From Sipunculus nudus (taxonomy: Eukaryota; Annelida; Sipuncula; Golfingiida; Sipunculidae), in the NCBI GenBank assembly GCA_026874595.1, contig CM049306.1, positions 13,417,019 to 13,481,018 of the forward strand: 64,000 nt of DNA, written 5' to 3'. The notes beneath the pieces are model-generated. The model searched no databases, was not told the origin of the DNA, and worked only from the letters and a program-made list of their open reading frames with translations. Of this stretch, positions 13,553-24,499 are shown in pieces (position 1 is the stretch's first letter; every line of letters starts with the position of its first letter). The position numbers and the translations under genes are program-made.

Positions 13553-13649
13553 TGACTATGCATGTAAAATTAAGCATGTAAAAATGATAAAACAGATAAT
13601 TCTGCAGGTAAAACACATAATTCAAAACATTAAATATGTAAGAGGGTTG

Positions 13650-13975
13650 TTAGTTAAAAAGTTTAATACTGCGTGGTACGAGAGATTTTTTAAAACGAGT
13701 TGTTCCGCAGAATATTGTATCTAGGCGTTTACCTGAAGGTAAAAAACGGAACTCGAGCTGAATATAGGTGATGTGTTGTGTCATTCATGACCTTTGATAT
13801 GAAGGCCATTGTTTTGGTTTCACAGATTTCCTGGTGTGTGGCAAGAGAAGTACTAGTTATTCTACTACTTCTCTTCCTGGTATTATTTAGCTGTTTCTTT
13901 AATTTATCAAATATATTTGTAAACCAGCACTCCAGTGAATTGTCCTTCTGTCTGTCTGTCTGCCTGTCTCTCTGA
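13650..13975 (-). pseudogene. LINE ORF2 C-terminal fragment (broken)
   Basis: The minus-strand translation contains LKKQLNNTRKRSSRITSTSL, then KTMAFISKVMNDTTHHLYSA, and after a frame change RFKKSLVPRSIKLFN followed by a stop at 13650-13652. The last block matches the usual end of CR1/Jockey-type ORF2 proteins (K/N-S-F-x-P-R-S-I-x-L-x-N), and the spacing to the preceding helical block fits. At least one in-frame stop (13729-13731) and one frameshift separate the two parts, so it cannot make a working protein. The reverse-transcriptase catalytic domain and endonuclease are absent. I base the family call on motif memory; the clade is not determinable. Confidence 0.5.
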
Positions 13976-14636
13976 CTATAAGAGAGCAAAAATCATAATC
14001 ATGAGAACTAGAAAAGTTGAACTTGACATCCAGACAAGTAATGCTGAAATCTCCTTGGATCCCTAAAATCATGTTGAAGTAACCTATTTACTGTTATCCA
14101 CATGACAAAAAGCTGACTTGATCACCTAAAAGGTCAGATCATCTCCTTCATTTTCATTTTTTATGAACAAATTCATTGCAAAAATTGAACCAATATACCT
14201 AAACTACTCATGTTGCTGTCACCATGCAAAATTTAAACTAGATTTCCAAAACCATGTCACTAACAGTCATACATTAACAGTGGTTAAATTGATGCATAGG
14301 CGGCAAGAATGGTCATGGGGGGGGGGGGGGGATCCAGGATTTTAGACCTCCTGGACCTCCCCCCCCCCAAAAAAAATCTGTTTCTAGTGATTACATTAGG
14401 ACATATAAACCAGGACACTACCATGGGTGACTAGAACTCCAATATCAACATTTTTTCTAACACAAAATTTCACTGTTATTCCAAGTTGTAACATCACCAG
14501 AGAAAGTGCAGGATTTATATTTACTGTCAGAGTATTTACGAGCCTAGAGAATTTCTAGGAATCAAGATTCAACCATCTGTATCAAATCTTTTTAGAAGTC
14601 CTGAAATTTGAGATGAAAATATCTGGACTATGATAT
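13976..14636. other. Unique sequence with a G15/C10 fold-back
   Basis: No gene seen. A run of 15 G at 14317-14331 is followed by ATCCAGG, an 11-base spacer, then CCTGGA and a C-run (14359-14368), so the two sides can pair as a hairpin with TCCAGG/CCTGGA and G-run/C-run arms. Confidence 0.6.
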
Positions 14637-14690
14637 GAATCCAGGGTTCTTTAAACTAGATTCTGATGTTTATCAAAAATACTTTTATCT
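14637..14690. repeat. 34-bp minisatellite, left outlier
   Basis: About one and a half diverged units (GAATCCAGGGTTC, TAGATTCTGATGT..., AAAATACTTTTA) of the array that continues at 15330-15502 and 19065-19510. They are separated from the rest by the insertion 14691-15329. Confidence 0.5.
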
Positions 14691-15329
14691 TTATTATCTG
14701 CTTGTGGTTAAGAAGGACAAGGAGACATAGTAATTATGCCTCATCAACAAAACTGCATTAGGGGAAATCTCCTCGCAACAAAGTTGGATGAGGGGATACA
14801 GTAATGCCTCTGTTCATCTAGGTGTCTGTCTGTCCTTTGGTCTGTAACATTGGCTTGAAGATGAATTTTCAGGCAAACTCTTTAACTGAAACCTTCCATC
14901 TTTTACATATCGCTCACCTACCCAATAGAGGAAGAAACTTGTCAATTTTGATGTCACAAGGTCAAAAATCAAGGCCATGGGGCACTCACTTCTTTAAACG
15001 TAATGTGGTTGCATTTTCATCCAAAGTTTCCTCCCAAGCCTTTAATCCACATGGTTCACCTACCAATAGTGGAAGAACCCTATTGATTCTTAGGGCAGGA
15101 GGTCAAAGGTCAAGGTCACTGGGCCCATTTCTTGACAGCTTGTGGATGGATATTAGCCAAACTTTTCATGCAGATTTCCACTCGCCTCATATAGTTCACC
15201 AACCAATATGGTAATATCCCTAAAATATTAATTTTTAAGTCACCATAGTCAAAGTTCAAGGTTACAGAACTATCTTGCTGATATTTATGCTGACCAGGCT
15301 CACAGCTGTGAAAGGATGCTTCATTTTGT
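14691..15329 (+). mobile_element. Dispersed repeat of family D (AGGTCA-rich) inside the 34-bp array
   Basis: It has a start region with CTGTCTGTCC and a core of imperfect ~200-bp units: CATCTTTTACATATCG...CACCTACC, GGAAGAAAC/GGAAGAACC, AGGTCAAAGGTCAAGGTCAC at 15100-15119, then CTTGTGGATGGATATTAGCC. Related units occur at 48065-48510. Diverged 34-bp units lie on both sides (CTGATGT...CAAAAATACTTTTA at about 14663 and 15335), so it appears to have inserted into that array. Ends are approximate because the flanking units are degenerate. No coding capacity. Confidence 0.5.
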
Positions 15330-15502
15330 GGTTTCCTTGCTCTGATGTGAACCAAAAATACTTTTACTCTAGATTCTGATTCAGATCCAGGATACTTTTG
15401 TTCTGATTTCTGATGTGGTTCCTAGAAACTTTTGTTATCAATTCTAACATGGATCCAGGATACTTTTGTTATGGATCCTGACATGGATCTGGATAATTTT
15501 TT
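15330..15502. repeat. 34-bp minisatellite, middle block
   Basis: Units of the form TTATGGATTCTGACATGG + ATCCAGGATACTTTTG. The last unit, 15469-15502, is followed immediately by family A element sequence. The array resumes in phase at 19065. Confidence 0.85.
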
Positions 15503-18500
15503 TAGCTCAGCTGACTGTAAGTCATCTGAGCTATAGGGATCACCTTTTGTCCGTTGTCCGTCCGGCTGTCAGGGCGTCTGTCCGTTTACAGGGCACAAAT
15601 CTTAACTGCTGGACCTGGAATCTTCTTACTTTACATCCAGAGAGGTCCATGAAAAATCTCCTTGGAAACCTGGAATTAGGTCTTTGTTACCCATATCCTT
15701 TGAGCTATGGGGCCCCAAAATACCCCCCAGAAAAGTAAAAAATTTCCTATAAAAACTTCAATATCTCATAAACTACATCACTGATGGTCATGATTTTTTG
15801 CATACATATTGATCATGAGATGTTCCATCAGATCCTGCAGACTGGTGGTGCCATCTGTATTTTTTTTAATTTTTTAAGAATTTTTTTCTCTATTTTTGAG
15901 ACCTTTAAAAATGTGGACATCTGTTAACAGGGCACAAATCATAAAGACTGGACCTAGAATCTTCATTCTTGACATTCTGAGAGACCTATGAAAAGTCTCC
16001 ATGGAAACCAGAAATTAGGTCTCTGTTACCCATATTCTTTGAGCTATGGGGCCCCAAAATACCCCCAGAATAGTGAAAAATTTCATACAAAAACTTCAAT
16101 ATCTCATTAACTACATCATTGATGGTCATGATTTTTGGCATACATATTGATCATGCGATGTTTCATGAGTTTCTGCAGACTGGTGGCGCCACGTGTATTT
16201 TTTCGATTTTTTATGAATTTTTTTCTCTATTTTTGAGACCTTTAAAGATGTGGACATCTGTTAACAGGGCACAAATCATAACAACTGGACCTAGAATCTT
16301 TATTCTTGAAATTCTGAGAGACCCATAAAAAGTCTCCGTGGAAACCAGAAATTAGGTCTCTGTTACCCATATTCTTTGAGCTATGGGGCCCAAAAGTACC
16401 CCCCAGAGTAGTCAAAAATTTCATTAAAAAAACTTTTATATCTCATTAACTACATCACTGATGGTCATGATTTTTGGCATATTGATCATGAGATGTTTCA
16501 TCAGTTTCTGCAGACTGGTGGCGCCACCTGTATTTTTCTAATTTTTACAATTTTTTTTCTCTATTTTTGAGACCTTTAAGGATGTAGTTATCTGTCAACA
16601 GGGTTCAAATTGTAACGACTGGACCTAAAATCTTCATTCTTTACACACAGGGAGACCCATGTAAAGTCTCCATGGAAACCTGAAATTAGGTCTCTGTTAC
16701 TAATATCCTTTGAGCTGTGGCACTCCAAAGTACAGCTCAGATTAATGGAAAATTTGATACAAAAGCTGAAGTATCTGAACAACTAATGCAGAGATCACCA
16801 TAATTGTTTGCATGGATATTGACCATGGAGTGTGTCATCAGTTTCTGCAGCCTGGGTGTGCCACCTCTGTTTTTTTTTTTTTTAAGAATTGTTTTCTCTT
16901 TTTTTGAGACCTTTAAAAATGTGGACATCTGTTAACAGGGCACAAATCGTAAAGACTGGACCTAGAATCTTCATTCTTGACATTCTGAGAGACCTATGGA
17001 AAGTCTCCATGGAAACCAGAAATTAGGTCTCTGTTACCTATATCCTTCGAGCTATTGGGCCCCAAAGTAACCCCCCAGAATAGTGAAAAATTTCATACAA
17101 AAACTTCAATATCTCATTAACTACATCACTGATGGTCATGATTTTTGGCATACATATTGATCATGAGATGTTTCATCAGTTTCTGCAGACTGGTGGCGCC
17201 ATCTGTATTTCAAATTTTTACAATTTTTTTTCTCTATTTTTGAGACTTTTAAGGATGTAGTTATCTGTCAACAGGGTTCAAATCGTAACGACAGGACCTA
17301 GAATCTTCATTCTTGACACACAGGGAGACCCATGAAAAGTCTCCATGGAAACCTAAAACTAGGTCTCTGTTTCCCATATCCTTTGAGCTATGGCACTCCA
17401 AAGTACAGCTCAGAATAATGGAAAATTGATATAAAAGCTGAAGTATCTGAACAACTAATGCAGAGATCACCATAATTGTTTGCATGGATATTGACCATGG
17501 AGTGTGTCATCAGTTTCTGCAGCCTGGGTGTGCCACCTCTGTTTTTTTTTATTTTTTAAGAATTGTTTTCTCTATTTTTGAGACCTTTAAAAATGTGGAC
17601 ATCTGTTAACAGGGCACAAATCGTAAAGACTGGACCTAGAATCTTCATTCTTGACATTCTGAGAGACCTATGGAAAGTCTCCATGGAAACCAGAAATTAG
17701 GTCTCTGTTACCTATATCCTTCGAGCTATTGGGCCCCAAAGTAACCCCCCAGAATAGTGAAAAATTTCATACAAAAACTTCAATATCTCATTAACTACAT
17801 CACTGATGGTCATGATTTTTGGCATACATATTGATCATGAGATGTTTCATCAGTTTCTGCAGACTGGTGGCGCCATCTGTATTTCAAATTTTTACAATTT
17901 GTTTTCTCTATTTTTGAGACTTTTAAGGATGTAGTTATCTGTCAACAGGGTTCAAATTGTAACGACAGGACCTTGAATCTTCATTCTTGACACACAGGGA
18001 GACCCATGAAAAGTCTCCATGGAAACCTAAAACTAGGTCTCTGTTTCCCATATCCTTTGAGCTATGGCACTCCAAAGTACAGCTCAGAATAATGGAAAAT
18101 TGATATAAAAGCTGAAGTATCTGAACAATTAATGCAGATATCACCATAATTGTTTGTATGGATATTGGTCATGGAGTGTTTCATCAGTTTCTGCAGCCTG
18201 GTGGCACCACATTATTTGTTCAGGTTTTTTTTTAATTGTTTTCTCTATTTTTGAGACCTTTAAAGATATGAACATCTGATAATAGGGCACAAATCATAAC
18301 AACTGGACCTAGAATCTTCATTCTTTACACACAGGGAGACCCATGAAAAATCTCCATACAAACCTGAAATAAGGTCTCTGTTACCCATATCCATTAAGCT
18401 GTATGGCTCCAAAGTACCCCCCCCCCCAGAATAATGAAAAATTTGATACAAAAACTCCAGTATCTCAATAACTACAACACTGATGCTCATGATTTTTGGC

Positions 18501-19064
18501 ATACATATTGATCATGACCTGTTCCATCAGTTCAGCAGACTGGGTGCGCCACCTCTATTTATTTTCTCTATATTTGAGACCTTTAAAGATTTGGTTATCT
18601 GTCAACAGAGTACAAATTGTTACAACTGGACCTAGAATCTTCATTCTTGTCATGCAAGGAGGCCCATGAAAAGTGTCTGTGGAAACTTGAAATAAGGTCT
18701 CTGTTACCCATATCCTTCAAGCTATAGGACTCCAAAGTATCCCTCAGAATAATGGAAAATCTGATACAAAAGCTGAAGTATCTGAACAACTAATCCAGAG
18801 ACCACCCTGCTTCTTTGCATGGATATTGACCATTAAGTGTTTTTTTTTTAGTTTCTGCAGACTGGTGGAGCCACCTGTATTTTGTTTAAAGTTTACGCAT
18901 TTTTCTCTATTCTTGAGATATATTAATACAGACACAATCTCAGCCTGTTGGTTAATCTGTTTGATGCTTCAGTTCAATGGTTATATACTACCATTCAGAT
19001 GATAAAATTTCCTGTTGCAAATCTCTTCCAAGTCAGCTGAGCGTCATGACCCATGGGTCACTTG
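15503..19064 (+). mobile_element. Helentron-like non-autonomous element (family A), complete copy
   Basis: The 5' end has a T-run and the hairpin AGCTCAGCTGACT-GTA-AGTCATCTGAGCT (15504-15532, one mismatch in 13). After a GTCCGTTGTCCGTCCG leader comes a core of ten ~337-bp tandem units (15591-18930). Near the 3' end AGTCAGCTGAGC (19031-19042) is an exact inverted copy of the 5' arm. The perfect palindrome TGACCCATGGGTCA (19047-19060) and CTTG (19061-19064) follow. Both flanks are the same 34-bp minisatellite in the same phase, so the ends are fixed to within a few bases and no sizeable target duplication exists. Short open frames inside are by-products of the repeats. The 5' end hairpin, asymmetric inverted repeats, tandem core and 3' palindrome fit non-autonomous Helentron/Helitron2 elements. 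Confidence 0.7.
15591..18930. repeat. Core array of family A: ten ~337-bp units
   Basis: Unit starts (GGGCACAAAT/GGGTTCAAAT) lie at 15591, 15930, 16267, 16601, 16938, 17274, 17612, 17948, 18285 and 18608. Each unit carries GGACCTAGAATCTTCATTC, a CCATGGAAACC...AGGTCTCTGTTAC block, ATATCTCATTAACTACATCA, GTTTCATCAGTTTCTGCAG, a GGTGGCGCCACC-type palindrome and TCTCTATTTTTGAGACCTTT. Two unit types (GGGCAC.. and GGGTTC..) alternate in the middle. The 674-bp dimer at about 16938-17611 is repeated almost without change at 17612-18110. Confidence 0.95.
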
Positions 19065-19510
19065 TTATGGATTCTTACATGGATCCAGGATACTTTTGTT
19101 ACGGATTCTGACATGGGTCCTGGATACTTTTGTTCTGGATTCTGATGTGGTTCCTAGATACTTTGTTATGGATTCTTACATGGATCCAGGATACTTTTGT
19201 TATGGATTCTGACATGGGTCCTGGATACTTTTGTTCTGGATTCTGATGTGGTTCCTAGATACTTTGTTATGGTTTCTTACATGGATCCAGGATACTTTTG
19301 TTCTGGATTCTGATGTGGGTCCTAGATACTTTTGTTATGGATTCTGACCTGGGTCCTGGATACTTTTGTTGTAGATTCTTACATGGATCCAGGATACTTA
19401 TGTTATGGATTCAGACATGGATCAAGGATATTTTAGTTCTAGTATACATTTTTAATCCAGGATATTGTTCTTCTGAATTCTAATGTGGAGCCAGGAAACT
19501 TTTATCTAGG
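19065..19510. repeat. 34-bp minisatellite, right block (about 13 units)
   Basis: Starts in the same register in which 15502 left off. Units alternate between TTATGGATTCTTACATGGAT-type and TTCTGGATTCTGATGTGGTT-type. Units degrade toward 19510, as expected at an array edge. Confidence 0.9.
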
Positions 19511-19876
19511 TTTTGGTGTGTTCAAATCCCAGTTCTGTCATCCTATTCAAATAATATTACCATACTTTCTCCACCTATTCTATTTGCTTGCCTTTGCAGG
19601 GTTATTTGCATCTGATTATAAACTTTGTTTTAAAATGCCACTTGAGGCATTTAAGATTATTATAAAAAAAGTACAGCATTAGTTCAAAGACATTTAATGA
19701 ATGTAATTGTCATTTAAGTACCCCACATTTTGTTTAAGGTTGTTTACTTAGATACAGAAAGGTTAATAAAATATATCCTTTCTAGGAAAACTATTGACAT
19801 CTTGTAACCACATTCTTTTATTATATTGTCTATCAGTAAATGAAAAATGATTGTATGACTTGCATAGATATCATAA
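19511..19876. other. Unique sequence, nothing recognised
   Basis: Ordinary AT-rich sequence between the minisatellite and the family B cluster. Confidence 0.5.
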
Positions 19877-19984
19877 CTAGACGACCAGAGGTGGAACGCT
19901 TGCCGGAAGTTGAAATGACAGACAGATGGACAGACAGAACATATTGTGGGTTTTCTATTATTTGAATGACCCTCAGCGTTTGCT

Positions 19985-20965
19985 GAGAAGTTGTGGCCTG
20001 TAAAATGACATATCAGACAAAACAACGAGGAAGCAGACAAAGCTGACCACAAAAGACTAACAGCCAAACATACTGACACATCTGTGATAACAGATTTCCA
20101 GACAAAAGTGCCGAAGGTAAAGAAGAGCAAAATTAGCGATGGTTTATGTAGATAAGGTTTATAATTTTGGAGATATGGCCAAAACATGATATGTTGGGGA
20201 GGTGAAGGTGCAGCGCCCCCTAGTGGCTAAATGAAAAATCTGTTTTGAGATATTAGTGAAACACATAAGATGTACCAGTTTTAAAAGGATTCCTGAAAAA
20301 AAAAACTGTGGCCTGTAGAATGCTATATATGAGACGCAAGAACCAGCAAGTAGGCGGATTTGAGGACAACTGACAAACAGACAGACACACTGACAAAGTC
20401 ATACAAGAATGAGACCAGATGACATTACTAGGTCATGGAGAAGACTCAGGGAAAGAAAATAAGCCATAGTTTCTGTAATTGAGGCTTTGGGTTTTAGAGA
20501 TATGGTCAATATAATGATATGTGTGTGAGGGTCAGGTGCAGCGCCACCTAGCGGCCATATCCGGAAAATGAAAAAAAAATTGTGAGAAAATATAACATGC
20601 ATCAGTTTTCAAATGCTTCTTTAAAAACTGTGGCCTGTAGAATGCTATATGCGAGACGCAAGAATCAGCAAGCAGCCAAATTTGAGGACAACTGACAAAC
20701 AGACGGACACACTGACAAAGTGACACAAGATTGAGACCAGATGACATTATCAGTTTATGGAGAAGACTCATAGGGAAAAAATAAGCTATAGTTTATGTAA
20801 TTGAGCTTTGGGTTTTAGAGATATGGCCAATGTAATGATATGTGTGTGAGGGTCGTATGCAGCGCCCCCTAGCAGCAATATTCAAAAAATGAAAAAACCA
20901 TTTCGAGATACTAGTGTAGGACTTATAATATGTCAGTTTCAAAATGATACCTGCAATAATGTGGC
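19985..20965 (-). repeat. ~320-bp tandem repeat, three units, in family B
   Basis: GTGGCCTGTAGAATG or variants recur at about 19992, 20307, 20629 and 20961. Each unit has ACTGACAAACAGACAGACAC, GAGACCAGATGACATTA, TTTGGGTTTTAGAGATATGG and GCAGCGCCCCCTAGCGGCC. Confidence 0.9.
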
Positions 20966-21299
20966 CTTTGGCGCAAGATGAATGAAATCTCGAAATATCT
21001 CTATTCACGAGATATTTTACGAGATACTGCAAGACTTGTAATAAAATCTTGTAGTACTAGTTAAATGCTACCTGATGCAAAAAACTAGGTCTCTCTAGCT
21101 TTAACACTGACAAAGTTAGAAAAATAAGACCCCTTAATTTCGAATATCATGACTTTTCCCCCAAAATTTATAACCATGGTTACGGCAAATTTGAGTCAGC
21201 TACACACCAGATGACAGGCCTTGGAATGACAATTAAAATGAGCTATTGTTGAAGTAGATACAACGAATAGTCACAAAGATATGAAGAAAAAACCGTTTT

Positions 21300-22290
21300 G
21301 AGAAGTTTTGATGACCTTGACCTTGACCTTTCACTTATTTTGACCAAAAATAATAAGGCACCTAGAATTTTGGTTGTTTATCATCCCTGAAAGTTTCAAG
21401 GTGATTGTGGCAAAATTGTGGCCAGGAGAGTGATGACAAACAAACAAATGAGGTTGATACGACCATATTTGACCAAGTGATGAAGAAAAGAAAATTTCGA
21501 GGTTTTTCGATGACCTTGTCCTTGACCTATATTGACGAAAAACGATAGAGCACCTTGCATTTTATTTTTTCGTCATCTCTGTAAGTTTCAAGGTGATTGC
21601 GGCAAAACTGTGGCTTGTAGTGTCGTAAATGTGAGACAGAACAACAAGGCCGTTGACAAAATTGACAACAACAGAGGAACAGACAGACATACTGACAAGG
21701 TGACACATGGCCAGCAAAGGTTGAGCACCCTTTGATATGGGGAATGGAAAGACGAACAAAATGAGGTAAGAATGAGGTTGATACGACAATTTGTGACAAA
21801 GTTTTGAGGAAAATACGGTTTCGAGGTTTTTTGAGGGTCTTGACCTTGACCTTTGACCTATTTTAATAAAAAACAAAAGACTGCCTAGAATTTTGCTTGT
21901 CCATCATCTCTAAAAGTTTCAAGGTTATTGCTGCAAAACTATGGCCTGTAGTGTCGTAAATGTCCGAAAGAACAACAAGGCCGTTGACAAAATTGACAAC
22001 AACCCTGAAACAGACAGACATACTGACAAGGTGACACAAGGCCAACAAAGGATCATCATACCAGGATATGGGCAATGGAAAGACGAACAAAATGAGGTAA
22101 GAATGAGGTTGATACGACAATTTTTAACCAAGTTATGAGGAAAATAAAATTTTGAGGTTTTTTGATGACCTTGACCTTAACCGTTTACCTTCATTAACCA
22201 AAAACAATAGGGCACCTAGAAATTTAATTCTCCATCATCTCTGAAAGTTTCAAGGTGATTGTGGCAAAATTGTGGCCAGGAGAGTGCAGA
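21300..22290 (-). repeat. Tandem units rich in TGACCTTGACCTT
   Basis: Units at about 21296, 21500, 21830 and 22160 share TGACCTTGACCTTGACC, CATCATCTCTGAAAGTTTC, AAGGTGATTGTGGCAAAA, and in two of them AACAACAAGGCCGTTGACAA. A further copy lies at 24240-24365. TGACCT is the nuclear-receptor half-site AGGTCA on the opposite strand, directly repeated; this may be coincidence. Confidence 0.85.
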
Positions 22291-22345
22291 CAGACAGACG
22301 GACAGACAGACAGACGGACAGACAGACAGACAGACAAACAGACAT
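22289..22345. repeat. (GACA)n microsatellite
   Basis: GACA/GACG tetranucleotide run in the terminal zone of a family B element; a shorter version is at 24366-24388. Confidence 0.9.
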
Positions 22346-22399
22346 ACGCAACTGAGCAATATGCTTGCCGAAATCTTTGATTCCGGCAAGCAACTAGCT

Positions 22400-23230
22400 G
22401 CAAAAGTCGCGGTGTTATCAGCAGTTACGTGAAATCATGTTTTTTTCTCGCTTGACGAGATATAGTACGAGATTTGGCAAGACGAGCAGTTTTATTATGT
22501 CAAGACGGCCAAACGTTACGAAATGGCGAAAACTAGATCCGTCTAGCTGTAAAAGTCGCCGAGTTATAAGCATTTCCGTGTACTCTCGTGTTTTCTCGTT
22601 TGACGAGATATGGTGCAGGATTTGGCCAGTCTTGTAGATTTGTCATATCAAACTCTCTAAATGTTATGAAATGGCGAAAACTACATCTGTGTAGCTGTAA
22701 AAGTTGCCGAGTTATTAGCATTTCTGTGAAATCTCCTTTTTTATCGTTTGACGAGATATGGTGCAAGATTTGGCCAGTCTTGCAGGTTTGTCATGTCAAG
22801 CCGTCCAAATGTTAATGAATGCCAAAAACTAGACCTGTCTAGCCGTGAAAGTCGCCGACTTATATGCATTTCTGTGAAATCTCGTTTTTCCACATTTGAC
22901 CAGATGTAGTGCGAGATTTCGCCAAGTATCGCAGTTTTACTATGTCAAGTTGGCCAAATGTTACCAAATGCCAAAAACTAGACCTGAGTAGCTGTAAAAG
23001 TCGCCTAGTTATAAGCATTTCCATGATATCTCGTTTTTTTCTCGCTTGACGAGATATAGTGCGAGATTTGGCCTGATTTCTTTTCTGGCGTGTCAAGCTG
23101 GTCATATGTTATGAAATGCCGAAAACTAGACCTGTGTAGCTGTAAAAGTCGCCGAGTTATAAGCATTTCCGTGAAATCTCGTTTTTTTCTCGTTTGACGA
23201 TAAACCGAGCGAAATTTGACGAGACTTGCA
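22400..23230. repeat. ~150-bp tandem array, five to six units, in family B
   Basis: TCGCTTGACGAGATATAGTG or its variants recur at about 22449, 22598, 22744, 22891, 23042 and 23191 (periods 146-151). Each unit also has ATGTCAAG.CGGCCAAA, AAAACTAGACCTGTCTAGC and GTAAAAGTCGCCGAGTTAT. A short, strictly periodic core of this kind is a known trait of non-autonomous Helentron-like elements. Confidence 0.9.
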
Positions 23231-24386
23231 ATTGAATGACTAAGAACCAAGGGGAAGCAGCCTTATGCAAAAAACTAAACCCTTGAAACATAAATATTAA
23301 CCGAGATAGAAGCCTAAAACTGCATATTTTCAGATCGTCAAGTTTTACCCACAAATTTGGTAACCATGGTAACGGCAGCACAAAGCTACATGTGCAGAGG
23401 AAAAAGCCAATGTTCCTAGTTTAAGATACAACGATAAAAATTGTGCCATGTTTAAAATTATTTTAGATATTGCAGAAAAATGATATGTTACAGTGTTTCA
23501 GGTACCACGCCCCCTGGTGGCTATTTCCAAAAAATGAAAAACAGATTTCGAGATATTTATAAATAACACAAAATATATCAATTTTAAAGCCATTGTTAAA
23601 AAAATGCAACCAGTAGGTCATATTTAATGAAATCTCGAAGACTCTCGTTTGAGGAGAAACAGTGCGAGATTTTGCAAGATTTTTGATTGGATCACCGAGA
23701 GCTCACCAAGGGCTACAAGATGCAAAAAAATTGACCTCTCCAGCATAAAAACTGACAGAGTTAGAAGCTGAAAACTGCATATTTTCAAAATTCAAAAGTT
23801 TTACCCCAAAAATAGAGAAATCTGGCAATAGCGCACTTTGGCACCTATGCGCAAAAATAAGCCCATGGACCCCAGTTGAAGGTGCTGTGATGGGAATGGC
23901 CCAATGTTTAATAGTTCTGGAGGTATAGCACCAAAACAAATTTTCATGTTTTTTCATCTGCAACGCCCCCTGGCGGCCATTTCCAAAATCTGAAAAAACA
24001 ATTTCGAAATATCCTTGTGTTACATAAAATATCTCAGAATCAGTACGATTGCTGCAAATTTGAAAAATATCAGGAAATTCCATGATTTCTCCCCAAAATT
24101 GCGTAACCATGGTAACAGCAAATTTAAGTAAGCTACATGTCAAAAGAAAGGCCAGGTGATGACGAAAAAAATGAGCTATTGCAGAAGTGGATAAGCCTAT
24201 TTATGGCGAAGTTATAGTGCAAAAACCGTTAACGATACCTGTCGTGACCTTGACCTTGACCTTTGACCTATTTTAACCAAAAACAATAGGGCACCTAGAA
24301 ATTATGTTTTTCATCATCCCTGTAAGTTTCAAGGTGATTGTGGCAAAATTGTGGCCAGGAGAGTGCAGACAAACAAACAGACAAAC

Positions 24387-24499
24387 AGACATACGCAACT
24401 GAGCAATATGCTTGCCGAAATCTTTGATTCCGGCAAGCAACAAACAGACATACGCAACTGAGCAATATGCTTGCCGAAATCTTTGATTCCGGCAAGCAA
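24387..24499 (-). repeat. 59-bp tandem duplication of the family B 5' end
   Basis: The terminal segment ACATACGCAACTGAGCAA...CCGGCAAGCAA occurs twice with a 59-bp period (ATACGC at 24391 and 24450). The element therefore carries two consecutive 5' terminal hairpins. Confidence 0.9.

Larger units (their letters stand above)
13396..13975 (-). mobile_element. 3' end of a non-LTR (LINE) retrotransposon, decayed
   Basis: Read on the minus strand, a reverse-transcriptase C-terminal remnant (13650-13975) is followed by a ~220-bp AT-rich untranslated tail. The tail ends in AATAAATGTTATC and short TTACC/TTATC/TCATC steps at about 13401-13430. Many CR1/Jockey-like elements end in such an AATAAA-plus-pentanucleotide tail. 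The A-rich ATAAAAATAC reiteration at 13474-13552 lies inside the tail. The 5' part is missing, as is usual after truncated reverse transcription. Confidence 0.5.
19877..24499 (-). mobile_element. Family B Helentron-like cluster, at least two nested elements
   Basis: Read on the minus strand, the 5' end at 24499 is a hairpin GCTTGCCGGAATC...GATTTCGGCAAGC behind a T-run. The 3' end at 19877 has the arm TTCCGGCAAGC (about 19892-19902) and then CTAG followed by TT. The core has ~320-bp units (19992, 20307, 20629, 20961), ~330-bp units with TGACCTTGACCTTGACC (21309-22290) and a ~150-bp array (22440-23220). A second copy of the 5' terminal hairpin at about 22361-22390 lies against a unit of the 150-bp array, implying that one B element inserted into another. 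No gene for transposition is present; the 146-, 147- and 104-codon frames inside are repeat by-products. Confidence 0.6.

Noticed and set aside
16242-18935. Apparent protein family with NRDLISGFHGDFSWVSL in many minus-strand frames
   Set aside because: These are translations of successive 337-bp core units of one mobile element. All are short and stop at the same place in each unit.
19744-24143. 147-, 146- and 104-codon minus-strand frames
   Set aside because: They lie within family B repeats, show no domain, and related frames recur with each repeat unit.
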